Assembly: GCA_013114725.1 (NCBI GenBank)
Contig: QCWD01000003.1
Location: forward strand, 1-38,657
DNA length: 38,657 nucleotides
From: Nitrososphaeraceae archaeon
Lineage (GTDB): Archaea; Thermoproteota; Nitrososphaeria; Nitrososphaerales; Nitrososphaeraceae
Direction of reading: 5' to 3'
Numbering within the stretch: the first letter of the stretch is position 1; every line of letters begins with the position of its first letter. Shown here one piece after another: positions 8,480 through 16,506 of the stretch. The position numbers were made by a program, and so were the translations under genes. The notes beneath the pieces are model-generated. The model searched no databases and was not told the origin of the DNA. It was given only the letters and a program-made list of their open reading frames with translations.

Positions 8480-8664
8480 AAATAAATAAGATATACCTGA
8501 ATTTTAACATTAAGTTTTAGTATTCAAATATCGATTTACTATAATATTAAAATTAAAAAAATTAACAATCATTTGAGATAAGACCTTTACAACAATTTAT
8601 TCCATTTATCCATCATCTTTATATAAAGTGGAAACAAAAATTAAAATAAATACTAGAGAAAATA

Positions 8665-9009
8665 TTAATCATATTCGTCATAGCAGTCTAGTATTTCATA
8701 ATCGGAGAGATTGTTTCCAAGTTCAGCTGCATCTTCTATGCAATCTTGAGTTTCATCGTCTGCTTCTTTGTAGATAGTTGTGCTCTTAAAATCCTTCCAG
8801 TTTATGTCATCATCATCAAATTTATTGTCATCAATCGCTTCTGCCAATTCTTCAATATCATCGTATTTATTCAAGTCCTTTTCATTATCTTCAGAAAAAA
8901 CATTTACAAAACCAAGAGTTAGAGGATTAATTGAAAATATAAAAAAAGATAGTCCAACGAATATTAGATTGTTAGTAATTTTATTTTTATTCAGCAGTTT
9001 ATTTATCAT
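8665..9009 (-). CDS. Small acidic secreted or membrane-anchored protein of unknown function
   Basis: This 114-residue protein has a Lys/Asn-rich N-terminus, a hydrophobic segment (about residues 14-35) resembling a signal peptide or anchor, and then a very acidic domain ('DDNKFDDDDINW', 'DDETQDCIEDAAELG', 'LDCYDEYD'). Two cysteines about 20 residues apart could form one disulfide. The acidic region may bind cations. No family is recognised. The biased composition, clean start and hydrophobic leader support it as a real gene. Confidence 0.65.
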   Translation of the reverse strand: MINKLLNKNKITNNLIFVGLSFFIFSINPLTLGFVNVFSEDNEKDLNKYDDIEELAEAIDDNKFDDDDINWKDFKSTTIYKEADDETQDCIEDAAELGNNLSDYEILDCYDEYD

Positions 9010-9388
9010 TTTGTACTAAATTGCCTGGTTATTTATATTATTCTATAAAATTTATTTTTAACAATTTAATCGATTGAGATATAATTAATAATATATGTAA
9101 TAGGAAAGTATAAAAAACTAAAAAGCGTGTTAATTATTTTTAGAGCCCGGTATAATTAATTGTTCTTTTATGACCAAATAAAAGAAATTAGAATCGACTA
9201 CAAAAAAATATGCGGTAACAGATAATTGAACAAAATGTACGTTAAATTTCATTTTTATTATTTAATTATTTATAATAGACTGCAATTTACAAGATCGCAA
9301 GATATAGTTTAGAATATTTAAGGACATAGAATGAATTATTTATCAAATTTGAAAGAAAATTACATTTATGAAAAAAACAGAACATGAT
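9010..9388. other. Intergenic region with no recognised feature
   Basis: About 380 bp of AT-rich DNA lies between the start of the acidic protein gene and the end of the S2P protease gene, both on the minus strand. It should include the acidic-protein promoter. No ORF with family similarity, tRNA-like fold or repeat was recognised. Confidence 0.4.
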
Positions 9389-10525
9389 CTATTGAAAATA
9401 TTGTAGCTTTGTAGTAATATTGATAATATCCGATTTTGATATAATTCCTAGGATTGTATCTTCTTTACTTAAAATAAAAACAATGTTCATATTTTTATTC
9501 ATCATTTCCTTTAAAGCATCAAAAACGTTAGCGTTCTTGTCCATCATGATTAATTTATTCTTTGGAATCATAATATCTGCAGCAGTAAAGTGAATTCTTT
9601 TTTCTTCAGGTATATCTAATACCGATTTTATTGTAACGATTCCCATCAAAACATTATCATCATCTACAACAGGAAATGAACTTTTAAAGTAAACCTTAAA
9701 ATAATCGTTTAATAGTTGTTCTAGTTTAAAATTTTTTTTTACCGTTATTACTTTACTATTCATTATATTTTCAAGATTAGCTTTTGATAATAAATTACTT
9801 AATTCTTGGTTATGTAAATATGATTGCGATTGATTATTTAGAAACAAACCAATCAATAAAATCCACAAACCTTCAATGAATGAGCCTCTCACTATATTCA
9901 TAAAACCTATACCGATAAAAAAATAAGAAATAATCGTGCCTGTTTTTGTGGCGATTTTTGTAGCGTGTTCATAGTTTTTTTTCCAACGAAATAAACAAGC
10001 TCGAAGTATTCTACCACCATCTAACGGAAATGCAGGTATGAGATTAAATAGTCCCAGAATAACGTTAACTGTTGTCAGGTAAGTCAGTACTGCCGTCACT
10101 ATTTGGGTTGACAAAAATAGAATGTCACCAATACTTTTTACTAATAGCAATGCCGATCCAAACAGTCCTGCCAAAATAAAACTAGTCAAAGGACCTGCAA
10201 TGGCAATTTTAAATTCCTTGTGAAAATCTCTTGGTTCCTCCTGGATATCAGAAACTCCACCAAAAATGAATAAAATAATCTGTCTTACTTTTATTCCGTA
10301 TTTTATAGCAGTAATAGAATGGGCTAGCTCATGAAGTATTACAGAAACAAAGAGAAGTAAAGATCCCGAGATTCCGATAATCCAGTATTCGGTTGAGGAC
10401 AAATCAGGATATAATGATGGCATAAGCCGCGTGGCTATAGTCCATGAAATTAGAATGAAGACTATCAAAAAGGTAAAATGTACCTTTATTTGTATCCCTT
10501 TTATCTTTACAATATTTAATGACAT
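9389..10525 (-). CDS. Site-2-protease-like M50 zinc metalloprotease with C-terminal CBS pair
   Basis: This 378-residue membrane protein belongs to the M50B (SpoIVFB/S2P) intramembrane proteases. The zinc motif is 'HELAH' (65-69) inside a transmembrane helix, and the third ligand lies in 'NLIPAFPLDGGRI' (Asp169). About six hydrophobic segments cover residues 15-235. Two CBS domains follow (about 250-378), including 'IMNSKVITV' and 'DIMIPKNKLIM'. The CBS pair probably senses adenine nucleotides and gates access to the active site. The substrate is probably a membrane-anchored regulator or leftover signal peptide. The gene is monocistronic. Confidence 0.92.
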   Translation of the reverse strand: MSLNIVKIKGIQIKVHFTFLIVFILISWTIATRLMPSLYPDLSSTEYWIIGISGSLLLFVSVILHELAHSITAIKYGIKVRQIILFIFGGVSDIQEEPRDFHKEFKIAIAGPLTSFILAGLFGSALLLVKSIGDILFLSTQIVTAVLTYLTTVNVILGLFNLIPAFPLDGGRILRACLFRWKKNYEHATKIATKTGTIISYFFIGIGFMNIVRGSFIEGLWILLIGLFLNNQSQSYLHNQELSNLLSKANLENIMNSKVITVKKNFKLEQLLNDYFKVYFKSSFPVVDDDNVLMGIVTIKSVLDIPEEKRIHFTAADIMIPKNKLIMMDKNANVFDALKEMMNKNMNIVFILSKEDTILGIISKSDIINITTKLQYFQ

Positions 10526-10934
10526 TGTACAAATTAATGTAAATCGACTAATAAAATTGATTATTGCTATGCATTACAATAAAATTTTTGAAATAAGAAA
10601 AACCTGAAAATCTTATGCTTGTAAAAGACTGCGGATGATATTTTCCAATTCAATTAAATAGATTGCAGAAATATGTATGGATCATTTTTTCAGAAAAGTT
10701 TATGACTTTTACACATATTATATAAACCAGAATATCCAAAAAGGAATAAATGAATTATAAATACGATGGTGTTCCTGATTGTACTAGCGATGCAATTTAA
10801 AATTTAATAGATATCAGCATCAAGAACGTACTGTTTTGGTTAAATCAAATTCAATTATTTTATAACGATCTATAAAGGTATGAAATATAGTAGAAACAAA
10901 GGAAATAAGGAAATTGAAAGTTTTTGTAAATTAT
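10526..10934. other. Intergenic region upstream of the YHS microgene
   Basis: About 410 bp of AT-rich DNA. A TATA-like 'TTATATAAACC' (about 10717-10727) stands about 25 bp before a tiny ORF, ATG at 10750 to TAA at 10800 (16 codons, 'MNYKYDGVPDCTSDAI'). I cannot tell whether it is expressed. Nothing else was recognised. Confidence 0.35.
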
Positions 10935-10948
10935 TTTACATATGTAAA
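10935..10948. promoter_or_regulatory. Palindromic operator upstream of the YHS microgene
   Basis: TTTACATATGTAAA is a perfect 14-bp palindrome. It ends 38 bp before the YHS start and 9 bp before a TATA-like 'TTAAATAT' at 10958-10965. The same arms, spacing and TATA-like box occur before copA. A second overlapping inverted repeat, TGTAAA-ttat-TTTACA, covers 10925-10940. This is probably the binding site of the neighbouring HTH-TRASH regulator. Confidence 0.7.
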
Positions 10949-10985
10949 CAAATATTGTTAAATATGTATTTATCTATAAATTTAC

Positions 10986-11129
10986 ATGGCAAAAGACCCG
11001 GTATGCAACATGAATGTAGATGAAAAGACGGCAAAATATACTTCAGAAATTGATGGAAACAAAATATATCTGTGTTCTGCTGCATGTAAACAACAATTAG
11101 AACAAAATCCCTCAAAATATGGATATTGA
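10986..11129 (+). CDS. 47-aa YHS-domain metal-binding microprotein (CopM-like chaperone candidate)
   Basis: This short gene encodes 47 residues beginning 'MAKDPVCNMNVDEKTAKY' and containing 'IYLCSAACKQQLEQNPSKYG'. It is a complete YHS/TRASH-type treble-clef metal-binding domain with Cys in 'DPVC' and in 'CSAAC'. It closely resembles the N-terminal domain of the CopA encoded 640 bp downstream ('[13 protein letters not shown]', '[17 protein letters not shown]'). In Sulfolobus a small TRASH protein (CopM) is encoded with the copper ATPase and its regulator, so a copper chaperone or buffer role is likely. It has its own TATA-like box and shares an operator with copA. Confidence 0.85.
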   Translation: MAKDPVCNMNVDEKTAKYTSEIDGNKIYLCSAACKQQLEQNPSKYGY

Positions 11130-11169
11130 GATTTATCATACAGAATCAAAATAACCTAAATTTTTTATT

Positions 11170-11675
11170 TCAGATTTCAGATTTGCCTTCATATTTTCTT
11201 TTTATAGAGTCTATTCTTCCCTTGTATTTTTCAGTGTAACCACCTTTACAAGAAGTGCAACAAAAAAAGCGTTCAAGGTCTGCAAATTTTAAAACTCGGG
11301 TATGCCAAGTATTGGTCCGTGGCAATAATCGCATACAAGGCTTATTGCAAGTCCATTTGTAAGTTGTTCTTCTATTTTGAAATCCTTGTTAAATGTGTTA
11401 ATATCATAATTGTTATCAAAACTTTGGTTTTTTTCTATATCATTTTTTTTGATATTTTGTATTTGAATAAGGTCTTGTGATTTGTGTACCTTGCCAAAAT
11501 CAAATACTGGAAAAATACCTTTGATAAAACCTATGTTAATCAATCTTTCATATCTTGCTTTAACTGTCGGAGTAGTTATTCCTGTTTCTCTAGATATCTG
11601 TCTAAATGATTTTCTTCCATCTTGCAAAAGAGACCGTATAATTGATATGTCGTTATTATCTAAACGAAAAGGCAT
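11170..11675 (-). CDS. Lrp-type HTH + TRASH copper-responsive regulator (CopR-like), frameshifted in the TRASH domain
   Basis: Residues 1-60 form an Lrp/AsnC-type winged HTH ('LDNNDISIIRSLLQDGRKSF', 'GITTPTVKARYERL'). The first half of the C-terminal TRASH metal-sensing domain follows ('LVCDYCHGPILG'). The annotated frame then stops at 11289 after 128 residues. In another minus-strand frame the domain continues without a gap as 'TRVLKFADLERFFCCTSCKG' followed by 'GYTEKYKGRIDSIKRKYEG', ending at 11170. Adding one base near 11295-11303 rejoins the two halves. HTH-TRASH proteins control copA in Sulfolobus. The divergent copA, the YHS gene and the shared operator support the same role here. The frameshift may be real (truncated regulator with half a metal site), programmed, or a base-calling error. 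Confidence 0.8.
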
Positions 11676-11701
11676 GATATAGCATAATAGTTAGTTCAAT
11701 A

Positions 11702-11743
11702 ATCATATATTTTTTACATTTGTAAAGTCTCCATATTAAATAT
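11702..11743. promoter_or_regulatory. Divergent copA/regulator promoter with central inverted-repeat operator
   Basis: TTTACA-TT-TGTAAA occupies 11713-11726 and lies 38 bp from both the copA ATG and the regulator ATG. On the copA side, a TATA-like 'TTAAATAT' (11736-11743) follows after 9 bp, exactly as at the YHS promoter. On the regulator side an 'AAATATATG' box is placed symmetrically (11702-11710). One operator could control both directions, including autoregulation. Confidence 0.72.
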
Positions 11744-11764
11744 CCATATCAACATTACCTGTAT

Positions 11765-14002
11765 ATGGCAAAAGACCCAATATGTGGAATGTTTGTAGAA
11801 GAAAATGAAAATTCCATACAGCATAATAAAGACGGAATTCAATACTATTTTTGTGCATCACAATGTTTAAATGAATTTCTAGAACCCGAAAAGGCGTTAA
11901 AAGAATTAAAGATACATGTTGTCATAAGTGCTGCACTTACGATACCAATAATAATACTCAGCTTGCCTCATATGATTCCCGGATTAGAACACGTCTTTCC
12001 AACGGAGATGATGAAATATACAAATTACATTCTTTTAGTATTAGCAACTCCAATACAATTCTGGATTGGGTGGCGTTTTTATAGAGGATTTTGGGATGGA
12101 ATTAAAGCTAAAACATCTAACATGGATACATTGATTGCGATAGGAACGACAGCAGCTTATTTATACAGTGCTATTGTGACTATTGTACCAGAATATTTTC
12201 CTGTGACGGGGGTATATTTTGAGACTGCTGCAATCATAATTACACTCATTCTAGTAGGAAGGTTATTAGAAACAAAAACAAAGGAAAAGGCTTCAGATGC
12301 TGTAAGAAAATTGCTTGATTTGAAACCTAGAACTGCCAGAGTAATAAGACAGATAATAAAAGAAGAAACCAAGAAAGAAAAAAGTACAACTAAAAAAAAC
12401 GAAAATTATGATCAAATCAATGTAAATGGAGATATCAATAAATTAAAATCAGTAATAGAAACAGAATTTAAGGAAATAGAAATTCCTGTAGAGAAAATAG
12501 AGGAAGGAGATTTAATGGTAATTAGACCGGGTGAACGAATTCCCACTGATGGTTTGATAATTGAAGGAAATTCATCTGTAGATGAATCATCTCTGACCGG
12601 TGAAAGTATTCCTGTAGATAAGAAAAAAGGAGATGAAGTGATAGGTGCTACAATTAACAAAACTAGTCTTATTAAAGTCAAGGCAACAAAGGTGGGAAAA
12701 GATACAGTAATATCTCAAATAATTACACTAGTAGAAGAAGCAAAAACTGGAAGGGCAAAATTAGAAAGAATGGTGGACCAAGTAGCGAAATACTTTGTTC
12801 CTTCTATCGTAATTATAGCAATAGGGGTGTTCTTAGGATGGTATTTTATAGGCAATGCAGGAATAACATATTCAATCCTCGCCTTTGTCTCAGTGATGAT
12901 AATTGCATGTCCTTGCGCATTAGGTATAGCTACTCCCGCTGCTCTTATGATAGGAGCGGGAAAAGGTGCCCAAAATGGTATATTATACAAAGGAGGTGAA
13001 TATATCGAGATAGCGGATAAAGTTAACACAATTGTTTTTGATAAAACAGGAACCTTAACTATAGGAAAACCATCTGTAACTGATTTGGTATTATTAACAG
13101 ATATTGGAGAACGAGAATTATTAAGACTTGCAGCAACAGCTGAGGCTGGTTCAGAACATCCTCTCTCACAGGCAATAATCAAAAAAGCAAAAGAAAAAGA
13201 TATTCCTATTACCAATCCAGATTCGTTTAATGCAATAACTGGACATGGTCTTAAGGCAGTGTATTCGAATCATGAAATCATGATTGGAAACAGGAAGATG
13301 ATGGAAAATAATCAAGTATTAATTAATCAAGAGGTGGAAACGAAACTTTCCGTATTTGAAAATGAAGGCAAAACGGCTATTTTAGTTGCAATAGATGGTA
13401 TTCTTTCTGGTATAATAGCTATATCTGACACTATAAAAGAAAATGCCAAAGACACGATCAAATCTTTAAAGTCTAAAGGAATAGAGGTCATAATGCTTAC
13501 TGGAGATAACAAAAGAACTGCACATGCGGTAGCTTCTAACCTTGTCATCGATAGAGTAATGGCAGAAGTACTTCCCCAGCAAAAGGAAGATGTAATATCT
13601 AAATTGAAAATGCAAGAAAACAAGATAGTCGCCATGGTTGGTGATGGAATTAACGACGCACCAGCATTGGCAAGAGCGGATTTGGGAATTGCAATAGGTT
13701 CTGGTACTGATGTTGCGAAAGAAACAGGAGGAATAATATTAATTAAAGATGACATAAGAGATGTAATAACTGCACTAGAGTTAGGCAAAAAAACTGTTTC
13801 AAAAATAAAACAGAATTTATTTTGGGCATTCGCATATAATACTGGCCTGATACCGATTGCAGCTGGAGTACTTGTTCCAATATTAGGATTGTCTGTATTT
13901 AGTTGGCTACCTATACTGGCAGGATTGGCCATGGCAATGAGTTCTGTTACTGTAGTAACAAATTCATTATTGCTAGGAAGGTATAAACCAAAATATAGAT
14001 AA
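11765..14002 (+). CDS. copA: Cu+-exporting P1B-type ATPase with N-terminal YHS domain
   Basis: This 745-residue ATPase has an N-terminal YHS metal-binding domain (1-40, 'DPICGMF', 'CASQC') in place of the usual HMA domains, and eight predicted membrane helices. The actuator motif TGES is at 278-281, the metal-site motif 'CPC' is at 382-384, and the phosphorylation motif 'DKTGT' has Asp426. The nucleotide-domain His is in 'SEHPLSQAI', the hinge is '[15 protein letters not shown]', and the late-helix motifs 'FAYNTG' and '[14 protein letters not shown]' are specific for Cu+ (P1B-1). It should pump Cu+ from the cytoplasm. An unusual Lys/Asn-rich insertion of about 45 residues (193-240, '[17 protein letters not shown]') lies in the actuator-domain region. 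It is divergent from the HTH-TRASH regulator and shares its operator with the YHS microgene. Confidence 0.95.
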   Translation: MAKDPICGMFVEENENSIQHNKDGIQYYFCASQCLNEFLEPEKALKELKIHVVISAALTIPIIILSLPHMIPGLEHVFPTEMMKYTNYILLVLATPIQFWIGWRFYRGFWDGIKAKTSNMDTLIAIGTTAAYLYSAIVTIVPEYFPVTGVYFETAAIIITLILVGRLLETKTKEKASDAVRKLLDLKPRTARVIRQIIKEETKKEKSTTKKNENYDQINVNGDINKLKSVIETEFKEIEIPVEKIEEGDLMVIRPGERIPTDGLIIEGNSSVDESSLTGESIPVDKKKGDEVIGATINKTSLIKVKATKVGKDTVISQIITLVEEAKTGRAKLERMVDQVAKYFVPSIVIIAIGVFLGWYFIGNAGITYSILAFVSVMIIACPCALGIATPAALMIGAGKGAQNGILYKGGEYIEIADKVNTIVFDKTGTLTIGKPSVTDLVLLTDIGERELLRLAATAEAGSEHPLSQAIIKKAKEKDIPITNPDSFNAITGHGLKAVYSNHEIMIGNRKMMENNQVLINQEVETKLSVFENEGKTAILVAIDGILSGIIAISDTIKENAKDTIKSLKSKGIEVIMLTGDNKRTAHAVASNLVIDRVMAEVLPQQKEDVISKLKMQENKIVAMVGDGINDAPALARADLGIAIGSGTDVAKETGGIILIKDDIRDVITALELGKKTVSKIKQNLFWAFAYNTGLIPIAAGVLVPILGLSVFSWLPILAGLAMAMSSVTVVTNSLLLGRYKPKYR

Positions 14003-14222
14003 TCTCTAGTTACAGATTAAAATTAATTTTTTTCATTATGACCGCACAATAGAGAAAAATCCGGCAACTATAAATACAAAGAGGATAAATTCGTAAATGT
14101 TTCGTTTTACAAGCATACATTGTAACTCTAATAGACAGGTGCGTAACTTCTTTTTCGTTAAAAACATTATGCTTATCTTACGGGTATGTTATTACATCGA
14201 TAACAAAATAAAGATGTATAGA

Positions 14223-14319
14223 GTAATTTACAATAACAGTAGATCTCATATCTTTATGAGATGTAATTCCCGTACTGTAGAAATATCTTGTCTTTATTTA
14301 TTCAATCGTCGTAAATTAC
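14223..14319. ncRNA. Candidate structured RNA / nested stem-loop element
   Basis: Three nested perfect pairings are visible. GTAATTTAC (14223-14231) pairs with GTAAATTAC (14311-14319). ACAGTA (14236-14241) pairs with TACTGT (14273-14278). ATCTCATA (14243-14250) pairs with TATGAGAT (14255-14262) around a TCTT loop. Together they form an extended hairpin of about 97 nt just upstream of the hydrogenase promoter. It could be a small RNA, a leader structure or a protein-binding site. AT-richness makes chance pairing possible. Confidence 0.35.
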
Positions 14320-14335
14320 GTCCTAAAATCATTAA

Positions 14336-14344
14336 TTTTATATG
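14336..14344 (+). promoter_or_regulatory. TATA-like box of the hydrogenase operon
   Basis: TTTTATATG lies 25-33 bp before the small-subunit ATG. That spacing would give a leaderless or nearly leaderless transcript, as is common in archaea. Confidence 0.5.
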
Positions 14345-14368
14345 CTTTAATGGATAAAAAAAATACAG

Positions 14369-14848
14369 ATGAAGATTGGAGTTGGCTGGTTTTCTTTTAC
14401 ATGTTGTGAAGATAGTACTATAGTATTAATAGAACTGATGAACGATTATTTTTTTAAATGGAATGAATTCTTAGAGTTTAAATATTTTAGAACATTAAAG
14501 GGTAAAAATGATTTTACGAATCTGGACATAGCCTTTGTAGAAGGGGCAATCGCAAATTCAAAAGAGAAGGATTTTCTCTTAAAAATAAGAGAAAACTCAA
14601 AAAAGTTGGTGGCTATTGGTAGTTGTGCATGTACCGGAAGTCCAGCAAATCAGCGTAATTTTTTTGATAAAGCAACAAAAGAGGAGATAGGTCATATCTT
14701 AATTAGATTTGAGCATTATGACAAAGTTTCACCAATTTCAGATTTCGTTCATGTAGATGATTTTATTCCAGGATGTCCCATGGATGAGAAATTATTTTTA
14801 AAAAAATTGAGTGTTTATTTAAATGAGTTTGGGATATTAAATGCATAA
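14369..14848 (+). CDS. [NiFe] hydrogenase small subunit, short single-cluster type with tandem-Cys motif
   Basis: This 159-residue protein consists of only the flavodoxin-like proximal-cluster domain shared by small [NiFe] hydrogenase subunits and NuoB of complex I. Cys ligand candidates are C12/C13 in 'WFSFTCCEDST', C86 in 'GSCACTG' and C136 in 'PGCPMD'. Canonical hydrogenases have CxxC at the first site. Here the second position is Ser16, and two adjacent cysteines occur instead, as in NuoB, which binds cluster N2 with tandem cysteines. There is no ferredoxin-like extension for medial or distal clusters, so electrons would pass directly to an unknown partner. The stop overlaps the large-subunit start by 8 bp, indicating translational coupling. 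It is clearly hydrogenase-related because of the paired large subunit with intact nickel ligands. Confidence 0.85.
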   Translation: MKIGVGWFSFTCCEDSTIVLIELMNDYFFKWNEFLEFKYFRTLKGKNDFTNLDIAFVEGAIANSKEKDFLLKIRENSKKLVAIGSCACTGSPANQRNFFDKATKEEIGHILIRFEHYDKVSPISDFVHVDDFIPGCPMDEKLFLKKLSVYLNEFGILNA

Positions 14849-16118
14849 TACTTTTGATATAAATATAGAACAGATAAGCAAGACAGAAGGTCATGCAGAC
14901 CTAGAAGTGAAAATACGTGATGGAAAGGTTGAAAATGTAAAGTTAAAGATAAATGAAAATAAGAGATTTTATACCCAGGCAGTAAGAAATAGACCTTTCT
15001 CTAGTGTTCCACAATTTGTGTCCCGGATATGTGGTACTTGTAGTATTGCTCATTTGACATGTAGTATTGAATCACTGGAAAAATGTTTAGAAATTAATCC
15101 CACAGAACAGACTGAACTGTTAAGAAAGCTCTCAGTTTATGGAATGATAATACGAGACCATGCATTACATCTTTATTTTTTTTGTTTACCTGATATTTTT
15201 AAAGTTGATTCTGTATTTGATTTTGACGAGTCAAAAAACTATTTAATAAAACAGGCGTTTGCAATAAAAAGTGTCGGAAATAATCTATCAAAGATTATCG
15301 CAGGACGTTCAGTTCATCCAACATTTGAAAAAGTCGGACATTTTATGCACGTTCCCTCAAAAGAAGAAGTAGATGGTCTTTTAACTCAGTTGATAGATTC
15401 AAGAAATATAGTCATAGATCTAATTAAAATTTTTTATGAATGTGATTTTGAATTTAAAAGGGATTGTAATTTTGTCGCACTAGTCACAAAAGACTTTAGT
15501 TTTCTAGAAGGAGAGATAAGGTCGACTGACGGAACAACAATACAAGAAAAGGATTATTGGACTTATTTGAAAAGAGTGATTATTCCTTACTCACAATCAG
15601 CTGGATTTCTATTCAATAAAAAAGAGTATATGGTAGGGGCGTTATCTAGAATGAATTTAAATAAGAATTCCATTAACAAAAAATCACGTGATGACCTATC
15701 AGAATTTTTAAAAGTATTCCCATCAAATAACATATATCATAACAATCTTGCACAGGCTATTGAAATATTACATTGTATAGACCATTCAATACAAATTCTT
15801 CAAGAAAATGAATTCAAAAAAGAGTCACCGCCGACCGTCAAAATTAAGGAGGGAAGAGGAGTTGGTGTGATAGAAGCACCCAGAGGAACGTTATATCACA
15901 TGATAGAGCTGGACAAGGAAGGAAAAGTAAAGTTTGCAAACTTTGTGATACCAACCAGTCAGAATCAAATAAAAATGGAAAATGATATAAAATTACTTCT
16001 GCCAACGATATTAGAAAAAGATAGGCATTTTATTCACCATGAGCTTGAGAAGGTAATAAGGGCTTACGACCCATGCATGAGTTGTGCTAGTCATTTTCTA
16101 AAATTGAAATGGACTTGA
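14841..16118 (+). CDS. [NiFe] hydrogenase large (catalytic) subunit
   Basis: This 425-residue subunit carries both nickel-ligand motifs: L1 'RICGTC' (R62, C64, C67) followed by 'SIAH', and L2 'DPCMSC' (C412, C415) followed by 'ASH'. Family blocks 'AGRSVHPTFEKVGHFMHVP' and 'GRGVGVIEAPRGTLYHMIEL' are present. The length and short form fit the cytoplasmic group 3-like enzymes more than membrane uptake hydrogenases. After His418 a 7-residue tail ('FLKLKWT') remains, the expected site of cleavage by the maturation endopeptidase. The 3' end overlaps the convergent endopeptidase gene by 32 bp. No diaphorase, F420-binding or ferredoxin subunit is encoded nearby, so the physiological electron carrier and direction of H2 turnover are unknown. 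Confidence 0.93.
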   Translation: MHNTFDINIEQISKTEGHADLEVKIRDGKVENVKLKINENKRFYTQAVRNRPFSSVPQFVSRICGTCSIAHLTCSIESLEKCLEINPTEQTELLRKLSVYGMIIRDHALHLYFFCLPDIFKVDSVFDFDESKNYLIKQAFAIKSVGNNLSKIIAGRSVHPTFEKVGHFMHVPSKEEVDGLLTQLIDSRNIVIDLIKIFYECDFEFKRDCNFVALVTKDFSFLEGEIRSTDGTTIQEKDYWTYLKRVIIPYSQSAGFLFNKKEYMVGALSRMNLNKNSINKKSRDDLSEFLKVFPSNNIYHNNLAQAIEILHCIDHSIQILQENEFKKESPPTVKIKEGRGVGVIEAPRGTLYHMIELDKEGKVKFANFVIPTSQNQIKMENDIKLLLPTILEKDRHFIHHELEKVIRAYDPCMSCASHFLKLKWT

Positions 16119-16488
16119 TTTTATTAACAAGTTCTATTAACGCTTTTTTTTTATCCATAAACATAGGGACCCCGAAAATGATAACATCGTCGATCATATC
16201 CAGTTTTTTAAAAATTTTTAAGGAATTTGCTAAATCAAAATCATGAACAGAATAAATCCTATTTATAAATAAATCATCTATGTTTCTAATTATTGTTACG
16301 TTTTTAATATTCTCTACCGAATCTAAAATATATAATATTCGTCCCTCATTTTGTATCTCTTCAATTGTGTCAAATTCCTTAAATTCTATATTTGGAAATT
16401 CTTTTCGTAGTGATTTTATCAATTTTAATGGGAGGCGGTCCTTTTCAACAAGTGGATTTCCAAAAACCAGGATTTTATTTATAGCCAT
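16087..16488 (-). CDS. Hydrogenase maturation endopeptidase (HycI/HybD-like)
   Basis: This 133-residue protein matches nickel-dependent hydrogenase maturation proteases (about 150 aa). It has 'VFGNPLVEKDRLP' near the N-terminus (Asp17 at the first metal-ligand position), 'ILDSVENI' (Asp56) and 'VHDFDLANSL' (His82). These correspond to the Asp/Glu, Asp and His that sense bound nickel in HybD and HycI. It should remove the short C-terminal tail of the large subunit after Ni insertion. It is the last gene of the minus-strand maturation operon, 18 bp after the aldolase-like gene. Its final codons are antisense to the codons of the large-subunit L2 motif that it processes. Overall similarity is modest and the call leans on motifs and context. 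Confidence 0.8.
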   Translation of the reverse strand: MAINKILVFGNPLVEKDRLPLKLIKSLRKEFPNIEFKEFDTIEEIQNEGRILYILDSVENIKNVTIIRNIDDLFINRIYSVHDFDLANSLKIFKKLDMIDDVIIFGVPMFMDKKKALIELVNKIKSISILEND

Positions 16489-16506
16489 GTTGAAAAGAAT
16501 TTAATT

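Larger units (their letters stand above)
14003..14368. other. Intergenic leader upstream of the hydrogenase genes
   Basis: This 366-bp region has no gene I can support. An 86-codon + frame (14097-14357) has no family similarity and a composition rich in Arg, Asn, Cys and Phe that fits chance. The region does contain a nested inverted-repeat element (listed separately) and, at its right end, the hydrogenase promoter. Confidence 0.4.

Noticed and set aside
12157-13932. Several minus-strand ORFs of 70-200 codons within copA
   Set aside because: Shadow frames of a strongly conserved P-type ATPase gene.
14097-14357. 86-codon + strand ORF upstream of the hydrogenase genes
   Set aside because: No family similarity, random-looking composition, and it runs across the inverted-repeat element.
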